Shown here: piece after piece, positions 1 to 7,004 of the stretch
How positions within the stretch are numbered: position 1 is the first letter of the stretch
Layout: every line of letters begins with the position of its first letter
NCBI GenBank assembly: GCA_036568605.1
Contig: DATCSE010000277.1
Location: 1 to 9,291, forward strand
Origin: DATCSE01 sp036568605
Lineage (GTDB): Bacteria; Pseudomonadota; Gammaproteobacteria; Burkholderiales; Burkholderiaceae_C
Length of the DNA: 9,291 nt
Direction of reading: 5' to 3'
The notes under the pieces: model-generated
Told to the model about the DNA's origin: nothing
Seen by the model: only the letters and a program-made list of their open reading frames with translations
Databases searched by the model: none
Position numbers and translations under genes: made by a program

Positions 1-1
1 G

Positions 2-1057
2 TCGGTGCGCGACCCCGGCAACAACGACACGTCGACCGTGGCACGCCGGCAGCGGCGCGCGGCCGGCGAGCTGCTGTTCCCGACTGTCTACGCGTCGTCG
101 ATGATCGACGGCAAGCACGTCAACGCGGCGCAGGTCGCCACCGTCGTCGCGTCGCTCGAAGAAACGATCAAGGCCGTCGAGGACGCCAAGGCCAAGGGCC
201 AGACCGGCGTGAAGTTCTATGGCTCGCTCGATCCGGCATGGGTTCAGCCCGCGGCGGCGCATGCGCACCGCCTGGGCCTGCATGTGCACGGGCATCTCCC
301 CGCGGGCATGCGGCCCTTGCAGGCGATCGCGGCCGGCTACGACGAGATCACCCACATCAACTTCGTCGCGATGGAGGCGATGCCGCAGGACGTCGTCGCT
401 CGTTCCAACAGCATCGAACGCTGGCTCGGCATGGGCCGCTACGCCAAGGACATGAATCTGGACGCCGAGCCGATGAAGTCGCTCGTGGAGACCATGGCGG
501 CACGGCACATCGCGGTCGATCCCACCCTGGTCACGTTCGAGAGCCTGCTCGTGGCCGAGAACGGCGAGCTGTCGCCGGCCTACGCGCCCTTCGTCGGCAC
601 GTTGCCGCCCGCGGTCGAGCGCAGCTTCCGGCTGGGAGGCGTCGCCGTGCCGGCGGGGTACACCCGCGCGGATTTCCGCGCGAGCTTCAAGATGCTGCAG
701 GCGCTGGTGCAGCGGCTGCACCAGGCCGGCGTGCCCATCGTCGCCGGCACCGATGGCAGCGGCATCGAGCTGGTGCGCGAGCTGGAGCTGTACGTCGAGG
801 CCGGTCTCACGCCGGCGCAGGCGCTGGCGACGGCGAGCATCGTGCCGGCACGGATGGCTGGCGTCGATCGTCGCACCGGGTCGATTGCCGTCGGCAAGGA
901 AGCGGACCTCGTGCTCGTGGAGGGCGACCCGTCGCGCCACATCGGCGACGTCCGGCACACGCGCATCGTGATGCTGGGCGGCAAGCTGATGCAGGCAGAC
1001 CGTCTGCGTGCCGCGGTCGGCTTCAGCAAGCAGCCGGCCTATTCGCTGCTGGATTAG
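2..1057 (+). CDS. Metal-dependent amidohydrolase, C-terminal part (5' end outside window)
   Basis: The reading frame is open at the left edge and ends at TAG 1055-1057. It begins inside the barrel with an RDPGN-type strand, so the GTG at 5 is not a real start; the N-terminal part, including the HxH metal motif of strand 1, lies upstream. Counting from that GTG codon, visible family landmarks are K70 in GVKFYG (likely metal-bridging lysine position), the HVHGH cluster at 93-97, H117 in ITHIN, D250 in VAGTDG (catalytic aspartate of the last strand), and the C-terminal closing segment GSIAVGKEADLVLVEGDP near 292-309. This order is that of the imidazolonepropionase/Xaa-Pro-dipeptidase-like amidohydrolases, which hydrolyse C-N bonds using one or two metal ions. 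The substrate cannot be named. It converges on the EamA gene with only 7 bp between stops and no strong terminator. No link to the phosphonate genes is visible. Confidence 0.88.
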   Translation, partial: SVRDPGNNDTSTVARRQRRAAGELLFPTVYASSMIDGKHVNAAQVATVVASLEETIKAVEDAKAKGQTGVKFYGSLDPAWVQPAAAHAHRLGLHVHGHLPAGMRPLQAIAAGYDEITHINFVAMEAMPQDVVARSNSIERWLGMGRYAKDMNLDAEPMKSLVETMAARHIAVDPTLVTFESLLVAENGELSPAYAPFVGTLPPAVERSFRLGGVAVPAGYTRADFRASFKMLQALVQRLHQAGVPIVAGTDGSGIELVRELELYVEAGLTPAQALATASIVPARMAGVDRRTGSIAVGKEADLVLVEGDPSRHIGDVRHTRIVMLGGKLMQADRLRAAVGFSKQPAYSLLD

Positions 1058-1064
1058 CGACCGG

Positions 1065-1937
1065 TCAGCCGAAGCGCAGCGCCATCACGCCGGTCACGAC
1101 CACGCAGGTGCCGAGCGCGCGCTGCCAGCCGAAGCGCTCCTTCAGCACCGCGGTGCCCAGCACCGCGGCGAACAGGACCGAGGTCTCGCGCAACGCGGCC
1201 ACCGAGGCGACCGGCGCGCGGGTCATCGCCCACAGCGCGATCGCGTACGAGCCTATCGAGGCGCTGCCGCCCAGCGCGGCGATCGGCCAGCGCCGCGCCG
1301 CGTAGCGCACGATCTCGCGCCGGCCGTCGGCATCGCGGCGCAGCCAGACCAGCAGCGGGTAGGCGATGCCGTCCAGCACGAACAAGGTCATCACGTAGCG
1401 CAGCGCGCCGTGGTCGTCGACGACGCTGGCGCGCGCGCCGCGGCCGTCGACGATGGTGTACAGCGCGATGATTGCGGCGTTCGCGAATGCGAAGGCGACG
1501 GCCTTGCCGTGATGCAGCGCGTCACCGGGGTGCGCGAGCCCGACCACCGCAACGCCCGCAGTGATGCCGACGATGCCCAGCCAGGCGACCGGCGACGGCG
1601 CTTCGCCGATGAAGAGGCCGCTCGCGAGCGCCACCAGCAGCGGCGCGAAGCCGCGCATGATCGGGTAGGTCAGCCCGAGCTCGCCGTGGCGGTATGCGCC
1701 GACCAGCGCCATGTAGTAGCCGACGTGGATCAGCAGCGAACCCGCGATGAACGGCCACGCGCGCGCCGGCGGCGCGCCCAGCCACAACGCGAACGGCAGC
1801 GCGACGCCCGCGCCGGCGAAGTGCACCAGCGCGGTGTCCAGCGCCTTGTCCTGGCCCGACTTGATCAGCGCGTTCCATGACGCGTGCAGCAGCGCGCCGA
1901 ACAGCACGGCCAGGACGACCGGCCACGTCAACGCCAT
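1065..1937 (-). CDS. EamA/DMT-family transporter, phosphonate-cluster-associated type
   Basis: A 290-residue, strongly hydrophobic protein of about ten membrane segments, arranged as the two EamA repeats of the drug/metabolite transporter superfamily. It starts MALTWPVVLAVLFGALLHAS and has the charged, family-typical end of a repeat in ALRETSVLFAAVLG...LKERFG near the C-terminus. The ATG at 1937 is preferred to a longer frame reaching 2042, because the extra 35 residues are Arg-rich, soluble and lie wholly within the preceding HD gene. It begins 5 nt after that gene's stop and has no clear Shine-Dalgarno, which suggests coupled translation. EamA-like proteins of this length are known near phosphonate catabolism operons (the 'phosphonate utilization associated putative membrane protein' family); assignment to that family is from memory of its context and sequence feel. 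Direction of transport and substrate are unknown: it may import a phosphonate or export an end product. Confidence 0.85.
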   Translation of the reverse strand: MALTWPVVLAVLFGALLHASWNALIKSGQDKALDTALVHFAGAGVALPFALWLGAPPARAWPFIAGSLLIHVGYYMALVGAYRHGELGLTYPIMRGFAPLLVALASGLFIGEAPSPVAWLGIVGITAGVAVVGLAHPGDALHHGKAVAFAFANAAIIALYTIVDGRGARASVVDDHGALRYVMTLFVLDGIAYPLLVWLRRDADGRREIVRYAARRWPIAALGGSASIGSYAIALWAMTRAPVASVAALRETSVLFAAVLGTAVLKERFGWQRALGTCVVVTGVMALRFG

Positions 1938-1942
1938 CGGCG

Positions 1943-2512
1943 TCAAGCCGTCGCGTGCGTCATCGCGCAGCGTTCGGCACGGGCGAGGAAGTGTGCGAGC
2001 GGCGGCGTTTCGAGGTCGGCCTGTTTCGCGAGATCGTCCCACTGGCGCAGCATCACCGCGTCGTGCGCACCGGCCTGCGCGAGGAACGCAGTCGCTTGCG
2101 CGGTGCCGAACACGCCGCCTTGCAGCACCAGGCTGCGCTTGGAGTCATCGGAGAGCTTCGCGTGGTACTCCGGGTTCGCGTGGCACAGGTAGCGCTTCGC
2201 GTCGACGTGCAGCTTGATCGCGTCGATCACCGCATCGGGGAACAGCCCGCGCAGGAACGGGATCGCGTAGTACTGGTGCGTGTCGTCGACGCCGCGCAGC
2301 GTGGGCGTGTCGTCGAGGCCGCGGCCCGAGTCGTGCAGCAGATGGCCGAGGTCGTGCAGCAGGCAGGCGGTGACCAGCCCGTCGCTGGCGCCGGATTGCT
2401 CGGCCAGGTGCGCCGTCTGCAGCGCATGCTGGAGCTGCGTGACCGGTTCGCCGCTGTATTGGCTGGCACCCAGGCGGCAGAAGAGCAGTTCGATGTCGGC
2501 GATGGTCATCAT
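1943..2512 (-). CDS. PhnZ-like HD-domain mixed-valent di-iron oxygenase (phosphonate-associated HDIG protein)
   Basis: A 189-residue cytosolic HD-domain protein. Its residues fit PhnZ, the di-iron oxygenase that cleaves 2-amino-1-hydroxyethylphosphonate to glycine and phosphate. Visible: Y19 and E22 (YSGE), H29, H53-D54 and H57 in LLHDLGH, H79 in DDTHQYY, H102 in IKLHVDAKRYL, and D159/D160 in RQWDD. The spacing Y-E-H-HD-H (0, 3, 10, 34/35, 38) equals that of PhnZ Y24, E27, H34, H58/D59, H62 as I recall them. The Tyr/Glu pair separates oxygenase-type from ordinary HD phosphohydrolases. Two adjacent ATGs (2512 and 2509) are possible; 2512 gives an ATGA overlap with the upstream Na/Pi cotransporter stop, and a weak CAGG lies before it. 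The EamA gene follows after 5 nt. PhnZ normally works with a 2-oxoglutarate dioxygenase that makes its hydroxylated substrate; none is in the window, so the exact substrate is open. Confidence 0.87.
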   Translation of the reverse strand: MMTIADIELLFCRLGASQYSGEPVTQLQHALQTAHLAEQSGASDGLVTACLLHDLGHLLHDSGRGLDDTPTLRGVDDTHQYYAIPFLRGLFPDAVIDAIKLHVDAKRYLCHANPEYHAKLSDDSKRSLVLQGGVFGTAQATAFLAQAGAHDAVMLRQWDDLAKQADLETPPLAHFLARAERCAMTHATA

Positions 2513-4227
2513 GACAGGCCTGCGGAACGGCGACGAAAGGAGGGTTCGGATTCGTCCGGCGTGTCTTCGGGCACCAGCGTCGCGAGTTGCGAATGCCGCA
2601 GCCGCGTCTTCGCCAGCGCGCCGGCCGATTCGAGGATGGGATAGGCGATCGAGCAGATGTGCGAGTTGATGCGCTTCAGGTCGCTGATCAGGTCCAGGTG
2701 CAGCGAGCTGGTCTCGATGCTTTGCGCCGTGTTGTCCTGCAGCCGGGTGATGTGGCTGGCGGCGTACTCGTGCTCCAGGTCGCGGAAGCGCGCCTTCTCC
2801 TCGAGCAGCCGCTTCGCATCGCGCACGTGGCCGTCGAGGAACACGCTCATCCCGAGGCGCAGGTTCGCCAGCAGGCGCTCGTGCAGGTGCACGATCTCCG
2901 CCATGCCGGCTTCGGAGAAGCTGCGGTTCTTGCGGACCTTCTTGTCCTCGATGTCCTGGAGCACGCGCTCGATGATGTCGCCGATCTGCTCCATGTTGAT
3001 CGTGAACGAGACGATGTCGGTCCAGCGCCGCCCTTCGCGCTCGGACAGCGCCTCGCGCGAGATCTGCGTGAGGTAGAACTTGATCGCCGAATACAGCTCG
3101 TCGACCGTGTCGTCCATCTTGCGCAGCTGCATGGCCAGCGCCAGGTCGTTGTGGCGCAGCACCGGCAGGATGCCGCGCAGCATGGTCTCGACGACGTCGG
3201 CCTGGCGCAGCGCCTCGCGCGCCGCGCAGGTGATCGCGAGTGACGGCGTCGCGAGTGCGGACGGGTCGAGGTGGCGCGGCTGCGAGGCATCGCCGGCGAG
3301 CGTCGGCTCCGGCAGGATGCGTTCGACCGTGCGCCCGATGAGCCCCGTCAGCCCGATGAAGACGACCGCCAGCGCGATGTTGAAGCCCAGGTGGAACACC
3401 ACCACCTGCTGATGCACCTCGGGCACGAGCTGCTGCAGCAGCACGTGCGCCTGCGGCAGCAGCGGGATGGCCACCGCCGCGCCCAGGCCCTTGAACAGCA
3501 GGTTGCCCAGCGGCAGCCGGCGCACCGAGGCCGAGCTGCCGGCGGTGGAGATCATCGCGAGCAGCGCGCTGCCGATGTTGGCGCCCAGCACCAGGCCCAA
3601 TGCCACCGGCACCGGCAGCAGCGCCGAGCTCGTCAGCGTGGCGACCAGCAGCACGAGGGCGAGGCTGGAGTACGACAGCACGGTCAGCACCGCGCCGACG
3701 AAGATGTCGAGCGCGATTTCGTTCGGCAGCGCGACCAGCAGCGCGCGCACCGCGGGCGACTCGGTCAGCGGCCGGGTGGCGCCGACGATGAGCTGCAGCG
3801 CCAGCGTGATCAGCCCGAGCCCGATCAGGATGCGGCCGATGCGGCCGGCGCCGCTGTCCTGCTGCGAGATGAACATCACCACGCCGACGAAGATCAGGAG
3901 CGGCGAGAGCCACGACAGGTCGAACGAGAACACCACCGCCATCAGCGCGGAGCCGATGTCGGCGCCCAGCATCACCGCGAGCGCCGCGGCCGTCGCGACC
4001 AGGCCCTTGCCGACGAACGATGCGACGATCAGGCAGGTCGCGGTGCTGGACTGCACGACGGTCGCGACGCCCACCCCGGCGAACAGCGACGTGAAGCGGT
4101 TGCGGAAGCTGCGCGCGAGCACCCGGCGCAGGTTCTCGCCGAACACCCGCAGCACGCCGGTGCGCACGATGTGCGTGCCCCACACGAGCAGGGCGATGGC
4201 GGCTAGCAGGTTCAGCAGGTGGATCAT
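2509..4227 (-). CDS. Na+/phosphate cotransporter family protein with C-terminal PhoU-like domain
   Basis: A 572-residue inner-membrane protein. Residues 1-300 form the two Na/Pi-cotransporter repeats: QSSTA at 59-63 with GADIG at 88-92 in the first, and YSS at 186-188 with GANIG at 215-219 in the second, followed by HLGFNIALAVVF near 279-290. Residues about 330-550 are soluble, helical and charged, resembling the PhoU domain found on bacterial NptA-like transporters. The family moves phosphate with sodium; in bacteria the net direction is often uncertain and export of excess Pi has been proposed. ATG 4227 is preferred because MIHLLNLLAAIALLVWG starts directly with a membrane helix; a TTG at 4254 would add nine residues but abuts a repeat. 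It lies 121 nt after phnY and its stop overlaps the PhnZ-like gene (ATGA). The second repeat's usual QSS is YSS here. The phosphate role fits the phosphonate neighbours. Confidence 0.9.
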   Translation of the reverse strand: MIHLLNLLAAIALLVWGTHIVRTGVLRVFGENLRRVLARSFRNRFTSLFAGVGVATVVQSSTATCLIVASFVGKGLVATAAALAVMLGADIGSALMAVVFSFDLSWLSPLLIFVGVVMFISQQDSGAGRIGRILIGLGLITLALQLIVGATRPLTESPAVRALLVALPNEIALDIFVGAVLTVLSYSSLALVLLVATLTSSALLPVPVALGLVLGANIGSALLAMISTAGSSASVRRLPLGNLLFKGLGAAVAIPLLPQAHVLLQQLVPEVHQQVVVFHLGFNIALAVVFIGLTGLIGRTVERILPEPTLAGDASQPRHLDPSALATPSLAITCAAREALRQADVVETMLRGILPVLRHNDLALAMQLRKMDDTVDELYSAIKFYLTQISREALSEREGRRWTDIVSFTINMEQIGDIIERVLQDIEDKKVRKNRSFSEAGMAEIVHLHERLLANLRLGMSVFLDGHVRDAKRLLEEKARFRDLEHEYAASHITRLQDNTAQSIETSSLHLDLISDLKRINSHICSIAYPILESAGALAKTRLRHSQLATLVPEDTPDESEPSFRRRSAGLS

Positions 4228-4254
4228 GCGCGTGTGGCCCGCGGACTCACACAA

Positions 4255-4327
4255 CCGTTCAGGCTGAGCCTGTCGAAGCCTCTCTTCACACGTCGACGAT
4301 GGGCTTCGACAGGCTCAGCCCGAACGG
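4255..4327. repeat. Long inverted repeat, dispersed REP-like element
   Basis: The left arm at 4255-4280 and right arm at 4302-4327 are 26 bp each and pair with one mismatch (A at 4261 against C at 4321), around a 21-nt loop that itself holds the 8-bp palindrome CGTCGACG (4291-4298). The arm core GGCTTCGACAGGCTCAGCCC is one I recognise as a dispersed intergenic repeat in many proteobacterial genomes. It sits between the phnY stop (4349) and the Na/Pi transporter start (4227) and fills most of that gap. There is no T-run typical of an intrinsic terminator on the minus strand. As RNA it would form a strong hairpin, able to protect the upstream message or to reduce read-through into the transporter unit. 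Confidence 0.9.
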
Positions 4328-4348
4328 GTGGGGGCGCGTGAATGCTCA

Positions 4349-5794
4349 TCAACTCCATGGCAACGAATACGTCTTGACGTTCGTGAAGCTCTTCATCGCC
4401 TCCTGAACCCCTTCCTTGTATCCCAGCCCCGAATCCTTGATGCCGCCGAACGGCGTCAGCTCGAGCCGGTAGCCGGGCACCTCGCGCACGTTGACCGTGC
4501 CGACCTGCAGCTCGGCGACGAAGCGGGTGATGTAGTCCAGCCGGTTCGTGCAGACCGACGACGACAAGCCGTACGCGGTGCCGTTGCTGATCGCGATCGC
4601 TTCGTCGATGTGGCGGAACGTGATGATCGGCGAGACCGGGCCGAAGGTCTCCTCGCGAACCACCGTCATCTCGGGGCGCACGCGGTCGATCACGGTCGGC
4701 GAATAGAGCGCGCCGTTGCGCAGGTTGCCGACCAGCAGCCGCGCGCCCTGCGCGATGGCTTCGGTGACGCGCGCCTCGAACAGCTTCGCAGCCGCTTCGT
4801 CGATCACCGTGCCCATCTCGGTCTTCGGATCGGCCGGATCGCCGAAGCTCCAGGCCTTGGTCTTCTCGACCACGAGCTCGGTGAAGCGCGCCGCCACCGC
4901 CTCGTGCACCAGCAGGCGCTTGACGGCTGTGCAGCGTTGCCCGGAGTTCTTGTAGGAGCCTTGCACCGCGAGCGTGGAGGCCTCGTCCAGGTCGGCGTCC
5001 TCCATCACGATGATCGGGTCGTTGCCGCCGAGCTCGAGCACGATGCGACGGTAGCCTGCGCGCGCTGCGATGTGCTTGCCGATCGCGACGCCGCCGGTGA
5101 AGGTGACCAGGTCCACATGCTCGTTCGTGATCAGCTCGTCGCCGATCTCGCGCGGATCGCCGGTCACGACCGACAGCATCTCGGGCGGCAGCCCGGCTTC
5201 GTACAGCAGATCGGCGAACAGCAGCGCCGACAGCGGCACCTTCTCGGACGGCTTCAGAACGATCCGGTTGTTCGTCGCAACCGCCGGCACGACCTTGTGC
5301 GCCACCTGGTTCATCGGATGGTTGAACGGCGTGATCGCGCTGATCACGCCCAGCAGCGGGTCGCGCTGGGTGTAGACGCGGCGCTTCTTGCCGTGCGGCG
5401 TCAGGTCGCAGGAGAAGATCTGGCCGTCGTCCTTCAACGCCTCGCTGGCGCCGAAGTGCAGCACGTCGGCGACGCGGCCGGCCTCGTAGGTCGCGTCGCG
5501 CAGGCTCAGGCCGGATTCGGCGCTGATCAGCGTAGCCACCTGTGCGCCGCGCGCGCGTACCAGCGTGCTGCACCGGTTCAGGATCGCGGCGCGCTCGTGG
5601 CGGGTCAGGCGAGGGCGGAAGGCCTTCGCCACGTCGAACGCATGGCGGACCTCCGCCGGCGTGGCCTTCGGCACGCACGCGATCGCTTCGCGGGTGTACG
5701 GGTTGTGCACGACGATGCAGCGTTCGCCGGTACGGTCGGCGCCTACCGTCTCTCCTGCAATCCGCATGCCGCGGTTGACGATCTCAGTGGGCAT
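4349..5794 (-). CDS. phnY: Phosphonoacetaldehyde dehydrogenase
   Basis: A 481-residue NAD(P)-dependent aldehyde dehydrogenase expected to oxidise phosphonoacetaldehyde to phosphonoacetate in the cytosol, feeding PhnA. ALDH landmarks: TPFNHPMN at 155-162 with N158 and H159, KPSEK at 181-185 (cofactor binding), FTGGVAIGK at 232-240 (Rossmann loop), the general-base E254 in LELGG, the nucleophile C288 in SGQRCTAVKR, and EETFGP at 381-386. Its length is close to the Sinorhizobium PhnY of about 484 residues. H159, R287 next to the nucleophile, R107 and R443 are likely equivalents of the basic residues that PhnY uses to hold the phosphonate group (family knowledge, alignment by eye). The ATG at 5794 lies inside the end of phnA, an 11-nt overlap, so translation is probably coupled. 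Without the phnA neighbour it might be called a generic succinate-semialdehyde-type ALDH; with it the assignment is strong. Confidence 0.93.
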   Translation of the reverse strand: MPTEIVNRGMRIAGETVGADRTGERCIVVHNPYTREAIACVPKATPAEVRHAFDVAKAFRPRLTRHERAAILNRCSTLVRARGAQVATLISAESGLSLRDATYEAGRVADVLHFGASEALKDDGQIFSCDLTPHGKKRRVYTQRDPLLGVISAITPFNHPMNQVAHKVVPAVATNNRIVLKPSEKVPLSALLFADLLYEAGLPPEMLSVVTGDPREIGDELITNEHVDLVTFTGGVAIGKHIAARAGYRRIVLELGGNDPIIVMEDADLDEASTLAVQGSYKNSGQRCTAVKRLLVHEAVAARFTELVVEKTKAWSFGDPADPKTEMGTVIDEAAAKLFEARVTEAIAQGARLLVGNLRNGALYSPTVIDRVRPEMTVVREETFGPVSPIITFRHIDEAIAISNGTAYGLSSSVCTNRLDYITRFVAELQVGTVNVREVPGYRLELTPFGGIKDSGLGYKEGVQEAMKSFTNVKTYSLPWS

Positions 5795-7004
5795 GGTTGA
5801 GCGCGAGCTCGAATGCGTCGAAGTTGCGCCAGCGGCGTGCCGGGTCCGCTTCGTTGGCCCGGCGGTTCAGGATCAGCGGCACGCGCTGCTCCGACAGCCC
5901 GCCGTGGGAGCGCAGCGGCGCGTCCAGCGCCGAGAGGTCGTGGCGCTTCTCGCTGGTGCCGATCACCGTGAAGCGCTCGGACACGACGACGAGGTCGCCG
6001 ATGCGGTCGGCCGGCAGCTCGAAACGCTGCGCCGCCGCGGCCCGGTCCAGCACCAGCTCGATGCCGCGCTGCGCGGCGAGGCGCTCGATCAACGCGCCGG
6101 CGCCGACGTCGCCCGGCAGGTAGACGGTCGCGAACGAACCCAGCGCGCCGTGGTGCACCACGTACGGGTCGGTGATCGGCAGGATCACGCGGGCGCGGCC
6201 CGCCCCCAGCCAGCCGTCCAGCAGGTCCTGCAGGTAGATCACGTCGGGCTGGGCGTCCAGCCGCGTCTTCGCGTTCATGCCGTGGTCGGCGGTCAGCGCG
6301 ATCACGCAGCCCATCGCATCGAGTTCGCCGAGGTAGCCGTCCATCATCGCGTAGAACGCATCGGCCTCTTCGGTGCCGGGCGCGTGCTTGTGCTGCACGT
6401 AGTCGGTGGTGGAGAGGTACATCACGTCGGGCCGGATGCTCGGGCGCCGCATCAGCTTGACGCCGGCCGCGAACACGAACTCCGAGAGCTGCGCGCTGTA
6501 GACCGACGGCACGTCCATGCCGACCAGGTCGACGACGCCGCTGATGCCGTTCTCCTCGTGGGTCGCCTCGTTCGCCTTCTCGGCCGAGAAGCAGACGCCG
6601 CGCATCTTGTGGCCCAGCAGCCGGCGCAGCTTGTCCTTCGCGGTGACGACCGCGACCGAACGCCCGGCATCGGCCAGCGCCGCGAGGATGGTGGGCGCGC
6701 GCAGCCACTTCGGGTCGTTCATCATGACCTCGGTGCCGCTGGCCGCGTCGTACAGGTAGTTGCCGCAGATGCCGTGCACCGCCGGCGAGGCGCCGGTCAC
6801 GATGGAGAGGTTGTTCGGATTCGTGAAGCTCGGAACCACGCAGTCGGCGACCAGCGCCGTGCCGCCGGCCAGCACGCTCTTGAGCCAGGGCATGCGGCCG
6901 TGCGCGACGGCCTGCGCGATGTAGTCCGGCTCGCAACCGTCGACGCAGACGACGACGGTCGGGTGGGCCGGCAGCCGGTAACTGCGGCCGTTGACGGTGA
7001 TCAT
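5784..7004 (-). CDS. phnA: Phosphonoacetate hydrolase
   Basis: A 406-residue member of the alkaline phosphatase superfamily that hydrolyses phosphonoacetate to acetate and phosphate with two zinc ions. The full metal and nucleophile set is visible: D22 (CVDGCEPDY), nucleophile T61 (SFTNPNN), D201 and H205 (TTDYVQHKH), D240-H241 (TADHG) and H367 (RSHGG). These match S. meliloti PhnA D29, T68, D211, H215, D250, H251 and H377 with constant offsets of 7 and then 10, as I recall that numbering. K123 and K125 in TAKDK fit the substrate-binding lysines. ATG 7004 is preceded at 8 nt by a good Shine-Dalgarno (minus strand 7020-7013, AGAGGGGG). The start overlaps the gntR stop as ATGA, and the 3' end overlaps phnY by 11 nt, so gntR-phnA-phnY reads as one operon. 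This enzyme is the terminal C-P cleavage step of the AEP-to-acetate route. Confidence 0.95.
   Translation of the reverse strand: MITVNGRSYRLPAHPTVVVCVDGCEPDYIAQAVAHGRMPWLKSVLAGGTALVADCVVPSFTNPNNLSIVTGASPAVHGICGNYLYDAASGTEVMMNDPKWLRAPTILAALADAGRSVAVVTAKDKLRRLLGHKMRGVCFSAEKANEATHEENGISGVVDLVGMDVPSVYSAQLSEFVFAAGVKLMRRPSIRPDVMYLSTTDYVQHKHAPGTEEADAFYAMMDGYLGELDAMGCVIALTADHGMNAKTRLDAQPDVIYLQDLLDGWLGAGRARVILPITDPYVVHHGALGSFATVYLPGDVGAGALIERLAAQRGIELVLDRAAAAQRFELPADRIGDLVVVSERFTVIGTSEKRHDLSALDAPLRSHGGLSEQRVPLILNRRANEADPARRWRNFDAFELALNHAH

Noticed and set aside
5..7. GTG at 5 as start of the amidohydrolase
   Set aside because: The frame is open to the window edge and the strand-1 HxH motif is missing, so the true start is upstream.
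1943..4183. Very long minus-strand open frame of about 746 codons
   Set aside because: Only its last part (from 2512) is the HD gene. The rest is Arg/Gly/Ala-rich out-of-frame reading of the Na/Pi transporter, common in high-GC DNA.
4228..4254. TTG 4254 as start of the Na/Pi cotransporter
   Set aside because: It adds nine polar residues before the first membrane helix, abuts the repeat arm, and has no Shine-Dalgarno; ATG 4227 is simpler.
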